DNA of 64,000 nt from JAJFJD01 sp965228975 (GTDB taxonomy: Bacteria > Pseudomonadota > Alphaproteobacteria > UBA8366), in the NCBI GenBank assembly GCA_965228975.1, contig OZ245851.1, forward strand, positions 3,286,001 through 3,350,000, given 5' to 3'. The translations under genes and the position numbers were made by a program. Of this stretch, positions 1 through 7,064 are shown piece after piece. A model generated the notes under the pieces. That model worked only from the letters and a program-made list of their open reading frames with translations, did no database searches and had not been told where the DNA came from. The number at the start of each line of letters is the position of its first letter. Within the stretch, counting starts at the first letter, position 1.

Positions 1-295
1 CATCAAGAACGTCCACCAACATGATGTTGCCGAGCGCAGGCCGTAAGTCGATCGGGTCCAGGTCATCGACAAGCGGCAGGCCGCCGTCTTTCGCCAGGCC
101 CTGCCAATGCGTGAGGAGAAACTGCAGGCCGTCCCGCGGCAAATCGTCCAACGACGGGTCCCATATAACCGTAGGTGGGTGATTCCCATCGCCGCGGAAA
201 AGCTGGTTCAAGGCATGCTGATCGCCACCGCTGAGATCGACAGCGGCGGCATTCAAGATACCGAAATCAAACCCGTTCTGCTCAATCGCCGCCAT
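1..295 (-). CDS. PAS_5 (DUF1457) domain protein, N-terminal part, cut by window edge
   Basis: Translation from the ATG at 295-293 gives a frame that stays open to the left edge, so only the first 98 residues are visible. It contains a block reading THWQGLAKDGGLPLVDDLDP followed by IDLRPALGNIMLVDVLD. This is the typical start of the alphaproteobacterial PAS_5 family, in which a helix with a conserved HW is followed by a 'LP..DD.DP' segment. These proteins are single-domain PAS-like sensors of unknown ligand. No strong ribosome binding site precedes this ATG. The frame is open back to a TAA near 366, so a TTG just after that stop is an alternative start. It reads away from the selenoprotein operon terminator. 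Confidence 0.7.
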   Translation of the reverse strand, partial: MAAIEQNGFDFGILNAAAVDLSGGDQHALNQLFRGDGNHPPTVIWDPSLDDLPRDGLQFLLTHWQGLAKDGGLPLVDDLDPIDLRPALGNIMLVDVLD

Positions 296-433
296 TCTGC
301 CGGCTGCGCTCCAATTCTTGGACCGTAACGATCCAGACCATGTCTTGGAGACCTTAAGCAAAGGTTAAAATCCGGCTTTTTAAACAAATCGATCCGATAA
401 ATCCGGCAAAGAGACAGCAAGGGCCATCCGGGC

Positions 434-474
434 AAAAAACGGCGCCGCCCACCGGTTTCCCGGCGAAGCGGCGC
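434..474 (-). terminator. Rho-independent terminator of the UGSC selenoprotein operon
   Basis: On the minus strand a GCGCCGC / GCGGCGC stem (474-468 with 448-442) and a 19-nt loop are followed by C, G and six T residues at 439-434. It lies 32 bp after the selenoprotein stop codon. Stem, orientation and T-tract all fit an intrinsic terminator for the 2245-506 transcript. Confidence 0.65.
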
Positions 475-505
475 TGGTTCGAAGGGTCGCGGGAACCGGG
501 CGTTT

Positions 506-1057
506 CTATACCTGACCCAGCCAGATCTTCACGGCCTGATCGGCGGCCTGTTGGGCCCGTTCGGTAATTTCCTCGTCGGACAACGTGCTCAGCGGATGCG
601 TGATGACAACCGGCTCGAGATCGTTCATCCCGAGGGCGTTCCGCTGGACTTCGGCCTCATGGACGAATTCCGTGGTCACGATAACGGCGGTCGGACGGTC
701 CTGGCCTTCGAGCGATACGGCGTCATGCATACAGCACGACGTGCAGGACCCTCAGTCGCCTATCGCGGTGAGGACGATATCGTTCTCGGCGATAATGTCG
801 CCTAGAAGACCCGGATCGGCATTCTTCGAAAAGCTCTCTTTCTCGTAGAAGCGAACTTCCGAAAAATCGATCTCTTCCTCCAAGATCGCCTGCGTCTTGC
901 GGAGCAGATTGTTCCCGTTCCACTTCTTGTTGCTGAGAATGCCGAGACGCAGACCGTTCAGCGCCTCGACGCGCTTGCCGATCGGCACCGGCACCGCCTC
1001 GACCACGCCGCGCGGGTCGTACACGGTCTGGCCCGTTTGGGGGGCATCAAGTGGCAT
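506..1057 (-). CDS. UGSC-family selenoprotein with in-frame UGA (selenocysteine) codon
   Basis: A 183-residue protein read through an in-frame TGA at 754-752, which is residue 102. Before the TGA are 101 residues ending in VLTAIGD. After it the same frame continues GSCTSCCMHDAVSLEG and on to a TAG at 508-506. U102-G-S-C105-T is the redox motif of the UGSC family, whose ordinary homologues carry CGSCT at this place and share the following HDA and an E.G.P-T-AV-VTTEF strand. The N-terminal half has LGILSNKKWNGNNLLRKTQAIL, also typical of the family. AAGGAGGT sits seven bases before the ATG. selA, selB and tRNA-Sec lie 3-8 kb away on the same strand, and a hairpin follows the UGA. The family is known to exist as selenoproteins; its substrate is not known to me. 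A caller ignoring Sec would report pieces at 752-1057 and 506-730. Confidence 0.93.
697..751 (-). promoter_or_regulatory. Candidate bacterial SECIS element directly after the Sec UGA
   Basis: Immediately 3' of the UGA (754-752) the mRNA can form a two-tier structure. The inner hairpin is CGTCGTG (741-735) with CATGACG (727-721), seven pairs including one G-U, closing a seven-base loop CUGUAUG that begins 18 nt after the UGA. An outer arm GGTCCTG (750-744) pairs exactly with CAGGACC (703-697). Bacterial SECIS elements lie inside the reading frame just after UGA, with the apical loop about 16-37 nt downstream, which fits. SelB loop recognition usually wants a G near the loop's 5' side. Here G is third in the loop, or first if the closing G-C pair opens. 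Confidence 0.7.
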
Positions 1058-1111
1058 GTGACCTCCTTGTTTGGTTATCCCGTTCGCAAAACCGCGGCCG
1101 TTGGCCGGCCG

Positions 1112-2245
1112 CTACAGATGGCATGTTCCGTCTTCGCAAATCATCCCGCCGGCCGCCGGCGGGCGCCCGTTCAGTTCGCGGAGCACCGGGCTCGCCATGT
1201 GGCCCCAGCCCGGAATGAAGGCGGAAAACCGGCCGGCCTCGCCGCCGGCGCAGAACAGATGAATGTGATCCGGCGTCGGGACGACCGGAATACGAGCATC
1301 CACGTCGCGCTTGTACCATTTCGGCAGGCTTCGGTTATAGACCTTGCCGTAACGATGCTGGAACGCCACGTCGCCGAAGGTGTTGGTTGCCTGATACCAT
1401 AGGTAATGGCGGATATCGTGGCGGGTCCATTGGTACTTCGCCATGACCTTGGCATGTTCCGGCCCGATGACCACGGCGCAATGCCCGGCGCTGACAGCGT
1501 TGTTATGGGCGATGGTGCTCATCGCCGAGACGATACTGTCGAGGATGCCTTCCGGATCGTCGGAGACATGGTTGGTCACGCTGTGCGGCGGCTCGGCGGG
1601 CATTACGAAAACCGTCGACTCTTCCTGGTCGAACCCCTTCTCCACGTGATAGGGCGCGAGGCAGCCGATCTCTTCGTTCTCGGCGATGCAGTAGGTGTAT
1701 TTCGCGGGCGAGCCGAGGGTGCTCTTGTCCAGCTCCCCGGGCCAGCCGCCGCCGACGTTTAACAGGACCATGCGGATCGCCCGCCCAATCGTCGCGTTCG
1801 CCCGGTTGCCCGAGCCGAACACATTGTGGCCGCTGTTCATACCGATTTCGTTCCGGATCGGTCCGTTCACCACCAACAGCGGCGAAGCCATATGCGTCGT
1901 CGCCTGCACACCGACCAGGTTGAACGCGCTGGAGCACAGCGCCAGCATCGCCGCGCGCACGACCGGTGCGTATTCCGGCCTGCAGCCGGCCATTACCATG
2001 TTGATCGCCAGAACCTCGCGGGTGAGGTTTCCCCAACGGGGCGGCACCCGGGCTTCCACGTAATCCGGGTCGCCGCCGAGTGCCGCGATCATCGCCTCGA
2101 CCTTTTCCGGCGTCGGCGGCACGACGGGGAAGCCGTCGGAATAACCCTTGTCGTAATACCATTCGACCAGGTCGATATCGTTGGGCACAACCGATTGCTC
2201 GGCATCCGTATCGGCGCTGCGTTTCGCGAGGGCGTCACCCGTCAT
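1112..2245 (-). CDS. Uncharacterised partner protein of the UGSC selenoprotein
   Basis: A 377-aa soluble protein ending 54 bp before the selenoprotein start and surely in the same transcript. It begins, after a short variable tail, with the block YSDGFPVVPPTPEKVEAMI, then a long conserved-looking stretch (NMVMAGCRPEYAPVV, VQATTHMASPLLVVNGPIR, GSGNRANATIGRAIRMVLLNVGGGWPGE, CIAENEE). No catalytic domain I can name is present. The extreme C-terminus is MICEDGTCHL, a CX4C pair two residues from the end that could exchange disulfides with the Sec motif of its neighbour; that is inference. I chose the ATG at 2245, preceded by AAGAAG. A TTG at 2311 with AGGAAA in front would add 22 residues and is a real alternative. 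Confidence 0.75.
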   Translation of the reverse strand: MTGDALAKRSADTDAEQSVVPNDIDLVEWYYDKGYSDGFPVVPPTPEKVEAMIAALGGDPDYVEARVPPRWGNLTREVLAINMVMAGCRPEYAPVVRAAMLALCSSAFNLVGVQATTHMASPLLVVNGPIRNEIGMNSGHNVFGSGNRANATIGRAIRMVLLNVGGGWPGELDKSTLGSPAKYTYCIAENEEIGCLAPYHVEKGFDQEESTVFVMPAEPPHSVTNHVSDDPEGILDSIVSAMSTIAHNNAVSAGHCAVVIGPEHAKVMAKYQWTRHDIRHYLWYQATNTFGDVAFQHRYGKVYNRSLPKWYKRDVDARIPVVPTPDHIHLFCAGGEAGRFSAFIPGWGHMASPVLRELNGRPPAAGGMICEDGTCHL

Positions 2246-2364
2246 CGGCTCTTCTTTCTTTGGTAGCGAAAACCGTTGCCCAACTATGCTCAGAACGCGG
2301 TAATGCTTCAATACTTTCCTAATTCCTTCTATTATTCCACTTCATGCATAAATAGGATGAGCGC

Positions 2365-3297
2365 TTGCCGATGCCCGCCGACGCAGACAAACAGGATCTC
2401 AGTTCCCGGCAACTCCGTTGCGTCGTGTCGCTGGCACGATACGGCAGCTTCGTCGCCGCGGCGGCGGACTTGAACATGTCGCAGCCGGCGTTGACACGGG
2501 CGATTATGCGAGTCGAGGAGACGTTGGGCGTACGGCTGTTTACCCGAAGCACGCGGCGGGTCGCGCTGACCGGGGCTGGCCGCGAATTCGTGCCGGTCGC
2601 GGAGCGGCTGATCGCGGATTTGGAAATCAGCGTGCAGAACATGCGGGCATTACAGACCCGCGAACGCGGCCGGCTGGTCATCGCCTGTCTGATGTCGGTC
2701 GCCTACGGCGTGCTGCCCAAGGTCATCGCGGACTATCACCAGCGTCATCGCGGCGTCGATCTGGAAATCCGCGAGGGCCTATTAAGCACCATCATCGAAG
2801 ACGTGCGCAGCGGTCTCGTCGATTTCGGGATCGGCGACATCACCAATTCCCCGGCCCTGCCCGACGCGATCGAAGCGACCCCGCTGCGCGACGAACGGTT
2901 CCGGGTGGTGCTGCGCGACGACCATCCATTGGCCGAGCGCCGGCGCTTGAGCATGAAGGATTTGCGGGACGAGACGGTGATCACGATGCCGTTCGGCGCG
3001 GGCATGCGGCGGCTGATCGACGGCAGCGCGGCGACCGCGGGGATCGGCTTCGGCCGCACGATCACGGTGAGCCAGTTCGCCACGGTCTTTTCGCTGGTGC
3101 GCTCCGGAATCGGCGTTTCGATCGTGCCCGAAGCGGCGCTGGCAATAGAACCGGATCCGTCCGTGCGCTCCCTGCCGCTCGCGAACCCCGCGATCACACG
3201 GAAACTCGGACTACTGCGGATTCGGAACCGCCCCACATCGCCCGCCGCCGAGGGTTTCCTCGACCTTCTCGGAATCGCGCCTTCGCCAAACCCCTAG
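2365..3297 (+). CDS. LysR-family transcriptional regulator
   Basis: A 310-aa protein with the classic LysR layout: an N-terminal winged helix-turn-helix (LSSRQLRCVVSLARYGSFVAAAADLNMSQPALTRAIMRVEETLGVRLFTRSTRRVALTGAG, about residues 12-70) and a C-terminal periplasmic-binding-like effector domain. It is divergent from the UGSC operon with about 50-120 bp between, which is how LysR proteins usually sit relative to their target genes, so it probably controls that operon. The TTG at 2365 is preceded by AGGA seven bases upstream. The in-frame ATG at 2371 is the alternative start but is too far from that site. Its stop is one base short of the convergent gene's stop. Confidence 0.9.
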   Translation: MPMPADADKQDLSSRQLRCVVSLARYGSFVAAAADLNMSQPALTRAIMRVEETLGVRLFTRSTRRVALTGAGREFVPVAERLIADLEISVQNMRALQTRERGRLVIACLMSVAYGVLPKVIADYHQRHRGVDLEIREGLLSTIIEDVRSGLVDFGIGDITNSPALPDAIEATPLRDERFRVVLRDDHPLAERRRLSMKDLRDETVITMPFGAGMRRLIDGSAATAGIGFGRTITVSQFATVFSLVRSGIGVSIVPEAALAIEPDPSVRSLPLANPAITRKLGLLRIRNRPTSPAAEGFLDLLGIAPSPNP

Positions 3298-3298
3298 C

Positions 3299-3853
3299 TT
3301 ATCGGCCCGGCGGCATGTTCTCGGTCGGGTCGATGACGCCGTCGTCCTCGATCTCAACCTCGAAATTCTCCAGGAAACGGCACACCATCATGTAAAAGCC
3401 GATGGTCAGGGTGAGTTCGGACATCTCGCGATGGGAGAGTTCCGCGGCAATGGCAGCGTAGGCGTCCTCGCTCGCCTTCACATCCCGCACGACCTCGTCG
3501 GTGTAGCGCAGGACCGCCCGCTCGAGCGGCGAGAACAGATCCGCTTCGGGGTCGTCCCGCACGGCCGCGATCTTCTCGTCCGGCACGCCGACATGACGCG
3601 CCACCCGAACATGTTGATGCAGTTCGTAGGCCGCATCCGACAGATACCCGACACGCAGGATGACAAGTTCGCGCAAGACCGGGTCCAGGTCTGCTTTGAA
3701 CAGCAACGCATTGCCGAGCTTCATGAAGCCGTAAACCGAGGTCTCGGCGTGCGGCAGCATGCGGTAGATGTTCAGCATCGGCGAGATGCGCCCGACGAAG
3801 CTGCGGACATTTTCCGGCAGCGCGTCGTGGTCGGGATAGGGAATACGCGCCAT
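3299..3853 (-). CDS. Carboxymuconolactone decarboxylase/AhpD-like protein lacking the CXXC
   Basis: A 184-aa all-helical protein of the CMD/AhpD family: RELVILRVGYLSDAAYELHQHVRVARHVGVPDEKIAAVRDDP followed by a second helical repeat with VLRYTDEVVRDVKASEDAYAAI and LTIGFYMMVCRFL. In the peroxidase members the motif is EXXCXXCXXH. Here the same place reads ELHQHVRVARHVG, so it has no redox cysteines and may act like the hydrolytic or decarboxylase members. A strong GAGGTGGAG lies before the ATG. It starts 30 bp after the 3' end of tRNA-Sec on the same strand, so both may share a transcript. Confidence 0.85.
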   Translation of the reverse strand: MARIPYPDHDALPENVRSFVGRISPMLNIYRMLPHAETSVYGFMKLGNALLFKADLDPVLRELVILRVGYLSDAAYELHQHVRVARHVGVPDEKIAAVRDDPEADLFSPLERAVLRYTDEVVRDVKASEDAYAAIAAELSHREMSELTLTIGFYMMVCRFLENFEVEIEDDGVIDPTENMPPGR

Positions 3854-3883
3854 GGCTCCACCTCGGTCGGAAAGTCGGGAAAT

Positions 3884-3978
3884 TGGCGGAAGAGTGTGGG
3901 AGTCGAACCCACCAGGAACGTTGTACGTCCCTCAACGGTTTTGAAGACCGCACGAGACACCGGCCCCGATACTCCTCC
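3884..3978 (-). tRNA. selC: Selenocysteine tRNA, anticodon TCA
   Basis: The minus strand reads from GGAGGAGT at 3978 to ACTCTTCC-G-CCA ending at 3884, 95 nt with the CCA encoded. The acceptor stem has eight pairs, as in bacterial tRNA-Sec, with one G-U. The anticodon arm CGGTCTTCAAAACCG places TCA at 3944-3942, which reads UGA. A long variable arm (GAGGGACGTACAACGTTCC region) and a TTCGACTCC T-loop follow. It lies between the enolase-superfamily gene and the CMD gene, downstream of selA and selB on the same strand. With selA, selB and a UGA-containing gene nearby the assignment is secure. Confidence 0.96.
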
Positions 3979-4035
3979 GCGAGTGATCCTAGGCAGTCGC
4001 GATGCCGCGTCAAGGGCGGTTCGAGAAAACCCAGG

Positions 4036-5133
4036 TTAAGTCGCTCGCGTACCGGCTTTTTCCGGCTTCAAGGCGATACCGTAGCCCGGCCCATTCACCG
4101 CGAAACGATCGTCGATGAGGTTCTCGCCGGCGGCGAAGTCGGTGCGCCAGGGCACCTCGCCGAAGGGGAACTCCAACACCTCGGCATTGGGATTGGCGGC
4201 CATCACATGCGCGCTTGCCGCCGTCGCGATCGGGCCGCTCGGGTTATGCGGCGCGAAGGTCATGCCGTGGTCCGCCGCGAGCTTGCAGATACGGTCCAAC
4301 GGTCCCACGCCGCCGACATATTTCACGTCCGCGATCAACACATCGACCGCACGGCTGCGGATCAGGACTTCGAAATCTTCCTGCAGCAGCAAGGCCTCGC
4401 CGCCCGCGATGCGCGCACCCGATACATCCCGCAGCCGCTGCATCTCGACGGGATCCAGATCGGGCAGCGGGTCCTCGATCCAGCTGATATCCAGCTCCCG
4501 CGCCAGGTCGCCAAGATAGGGCACGGTCTCCGGCGTGAACCGCCAGTGGCAATCGACCATCAATGCGACATCCGAACCGATTGCGTCCCTCAATGCCCGC
4601 AGCCGATCCGCGCCCGGCCCGGCAATGCCGGTTCCCGCTACGGCGAGCCCATCGGGGGTGACTTCATCGAACGGCGCGAACTTCACCCGCTTCAATCCGC
4701 CGGCCACCGCTTGCCGCCCGGCCGCCGCCGCGGTCTCGGGCGACCGGTCGCGGCACATCCGGTTCAGATTGGCGTAGATCGGCACGTCGCCCAGAACGTT
4801 GCCGTCGCCGCTCAGCATTCCGGCCACGGACATATCTAGCCGCCGGGCGACCAGTTCGGTCACCGCGTGTTCGACGGCGCTGGCCCCCGTTCGCGGTACC
4901 TTTTCCGCCGGAGCCGAGCGCCGGAGATGGTCCAATAGGGCTTCAGGATCGTACGTGTCTTGCTGTAACGGCGTCGCCATGTCGTCTAGTGCGGCGAGCA
5001 CTGCTTCGTCGTCGCCGGACCCGCTGGCCTCGCCCCAACCCGCGTTGCCCGCGTCATCCGCGATCCGGACGAATATCCAATCGCCGCGATGATTGACGGG
5101 GATACGGTGCGTTTCGAATGCGGTAATTCGCAT
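4036..5133 (-). CDS. Enolase-superfamily (mandelate racemase/dehydratase type) enzyme
   Basis: A 365-aa protein with the superfamily's N-terminal capping domain and C-terminal barrel. Metal ligands can be placed in MVDCHWRF, WIEDPLPDL and IAGGEALL, and a KXXK-like KRVKFAP strand and a distal FAPHNPSGP supply candidate acid/base Lys and His. The VDCHWRF/APHNPSGP pattern resembles sugar-acid dehydratases more than muconate cycloisomerases, but the substrate cannot be read from sequence. The ATG at 5133 lies two bases after the selB stop, so translation is probably coupled. A longer open frame to 5514 is just the selB antiframe. No link between this enzyme class and selenium is known to me, so its place in the sel operon is odd. 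Confidence 0.85.
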   Translation of the reverse strand: MRITAFETHRIPVNHRGDWIFVRIADDAGNAGWGEASGSGDDEAVLAALDDMATPLQQDTYDPEALLDHLRRSAPAEKVPRTGASAVEHAVTELVARRLDMSVAGMLSGDGNVLGDVPIYANLNRMCRDRSPETAAAAGRQAVAGGLKRVKFAPFDEVTPDGLAVAGTGIAGPGADRLRALRDAIGSDVALMVDCHWRFTPETVPYLGDLARELDISWIEDPLPDLDPVEMQRLRDVSGARIAGGEALLLQEDFEVLIRSRAVDVLIADVKYVGGVGPLDRICKLAADHGMTFAPHNPSGPIATAASAHVMAANPNAEVLEFPFGEVPWRTDFAAGENLIDDRFAVNGPGYGIALKPEKAGTRAT

Positions 5134-5135
5134 CG

Positions 5136-7055
5136 CTATCCGAAGACCTTCGTCGAAGATTGCTGGATTTCCCGATTGTCGCCGGTCCGCCGCGTGAAGC
5201 CCTGTTTGTCGAAGAACTCCAGCACCTGGATCGTCACGTTGCGGCCAATCCCGGTCGCGTCCCGGTAGGCGCGCGCGTCGAAGGTGCCGTCCTCCGCCGA
5301 ATTGGCGACGCCTTCCGCGATTTCCGCCAGTTGCCGCAACGTGTCCGGCAGGTAGTAGCGGTTGTCCGCGACCCGGTAGAGCATGCCCATACGGGTCACC
5401 CGCATCAGCAATTGCTCCAACGGTTTCAGATCGTAATCCAGTTCCTCGGCCAACTCGCGCACGCGCGGCGGCCGCAGGTGATCCACATCGAGCAGCGGCC
5501 GAATGCGTTCCCACATCGCCGCGTCGTTCGGCGCCAGCGCCGCCCGGTGTCCCGGCAAATGCAGGCTGGAACCGTCGCGCAAGACGCGTTTGTCCCGGAT
5601 CAGCTCCAGGATCAGCGCCGAGAACAGATCTTCGCGCAGACGCTGCGGCATAGTGCGGCGAAGCTGGGCCTCGCCCGGCCCCGGCTGGTCCGGCGATTTG
5701 TCATGCCAGGCTCGGAGCCGTTCCAAGGCCGCCTCCTGCATCGCATCCCATTGCGCACGAGAGAATCCGACGGGCGCGTCCGGCTTGCCGGTCCGGACCA
5801 TATCGACGCTGCGCCAAAGCTTCTCGGCTTCCGCCGGCGGCAGGTTCCAAGCCGTCGCCAGCCGTTGAAGATCGACACCGTCCGACGCCCGGTCGAGCAG
5901 GGCCGACAGTCGCGCGTCCGCGTCCTCCAACTCCAGGGCTTCCAAAACCGCGAGCCGGTCCGGTGTCCGGCGGCCCCGTTTCGGCGAGAACGGATCGATG
6001 ATCCAGCCGCCACCGACCGTCCGTTGCGCCGATTGGTCGCGCAGAATCAACCGGTCACCGCGCAACGCCCCGACCGGATGATCCAGTACGAGTTGCACGC
6101 GGCCGCTCTCTCCCGGCTTGATCGACCAGCCGTCCAGGATGGCGACCCGCCCGGTCACATCGATCGCACCGAGATGAATATGTACCGGTGTCCAGTGCCG
6201 CAATGCCTTGGTCTCGCCCGGCAACAACCGGATACGGGCGTCGAGCCGGTCCGAGGGCGCATGGATAGCGCCCGGCAAGACCCAATCCCCGCGGTGCACC
6301 GCATCACGGTCGATATCGCCGCCGGTGATGTTCAGCGCGCAGCGTTGCCCGACTGTACCGACATCAGATTGCTGATTCTGCGCATGGATGGACCGAACTC
6401 GGACCGGTAACCCGGATGGCGAGAGCAACAAGCGATCGCCGGCGGAGACAGTGCCGGAAAAGACGGTGCCGGTCACCACGACCCCTGCCCCGGAAAGGGT
6501 GAAGCAACGGTCGACGGCAAGGCGGAAATGCCCGTCCGTGCGCCGGTCGGCAATCGACGCCGCAACGTTTGAGAGATGTTGCTGGAGCTCCGGAATACCG
6601 TCGCCGGTGATGCCCGACACCGGAAAGATCGGCGCGCCGCTCAGCCCCGTGTCGGCGAGCAAAAGCTCGATCTCGTCGCGTACCTGCGAGACGCGCTGCG
6701 GGTCGACGCGATCGATCTTGGTCAACGCAACCGCGCCGGCGCTCAGGCCCAGCAGATCGAGGATCGCCAGATGCTCCAGCGTCTGCGGCATCGGCCCGTC
6801 ATCTGCCGCCACGACGAGCAGCGCGAAGTCGATCCCGGTGACGCCGGCCAGCATGTTGCGGACAAACCGCTCATGCCCCGGCACGTCGATGAAACCGACG
6901 CGCGTGCCGTCGGTCAGCGTGTCATAGGCGAAGCCCAGGTCGATGGAAACGCCGCGCGCCTTCTCCTCCGGCAGGCGATCGGTATCGACACCCGTCAGCG
7001 CCTTCACCAGGACGGTCTTGCCATGATCGATATGTCCGGCGGTTGCGATAATCAC
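5136..7055 (-). CDS. selB: Selenocysteine-specific elongation factor SelB
   Basis: A 639-aa GTPase that brings Sec-tRNA-Sec to UGA codons marked by a SECIS hairpin. G1 is GHIDHGKT (residues 7-14), G3 is DVPGHERF, and G4 is TKID. The EF-Tu-like domains II and III follow, and the C-terminal third carries winged-helix repeats that bind SECIS RNA (for example LRPPRVRELAEELDYDLKPLEQLLMRVTRMGMLYRV and the terminal GRNVTIQVLEFFDKQGFTRRTGD). Length and domain order match bacterial SelB. The start is a GTG nine bases after the selA stop; the protein begins MIIATAGHIDHGKT, the normal family N-terminus. Part of selA-selB-enolase. Confidence 0.97.
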   Translation of the reverse strand: MIIATAGHIDHGKTVLVKALTGVDTDRLPEEKARGVSIDLGFAYDTLTDGTRVGFIDVPGHERFVRNMLAGVTGIDFALLVVAADDGPMPQTLEHLAILDLLGLSAGAVALTKIDRVDPQRVSQVRDEIELLLADTGLSGAPIFPVSGITGDGIPELQQHLSNVAASIADRRTDGHFRLAVDRCFTLSGAGVVVTGTVFSGTVSAGDRLLLSPSGLPVRVRSIHAQNQQSDVGTVGQRCALNITGGDIDRDAVHRGDWVLPGAIHAPSDRLDARIRLLPGETKALRHWTPVHIHLGAIDVTGRVAILDGWSIKPGESGRVQLVLDHPVGALRGDRLILRDQSAQRTVGGGWIIDPFSPKRGRRTPDRLAVLEALELEDADARLSALLDRASDGVDLQRLATAWNLPPAEAEKLWRSVDMVRTGKPDAPVGFSRAQWDAMQEAALERLRAWHDKSPDQPGPGEAQLRRTMPQRLREDLFSALILELIRDKRVLRDGSSLHLPGHRAALAPNDAAMWERIRPLLDVDHLRPPRVRELAEELDYDLKPLEQLLMRVTRMGMLYRVADNRYYLPDTLRQLAEIAEGVANSAEDGTFDARAYRDATGIGRNVTIQVLEFFDKQGFTRRTGDNREIQQSSTKVFG

Positions 7056-7064
7056 GGCGGCCGG

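Noticed and set aside
506..730. Separate 74-aa gene downstream of a 101-aa gene
   Set aside because: It has no ribosome binding site of its own and is in frame with the upstream piece across one UGA; both belong to one selenoprotein.
3299..3853. A second selenoprotein in the CMD/AhpD-like gene
   Set aside because: The frame ends at the normal family length and there is no UGA at the redox site.
4036..5514. 492-aa frame including the enolase-superfamily protein
   Set aside because: The first 127 residues are low-complexity antiframe of selB; the family N-terminus begins at 5133.
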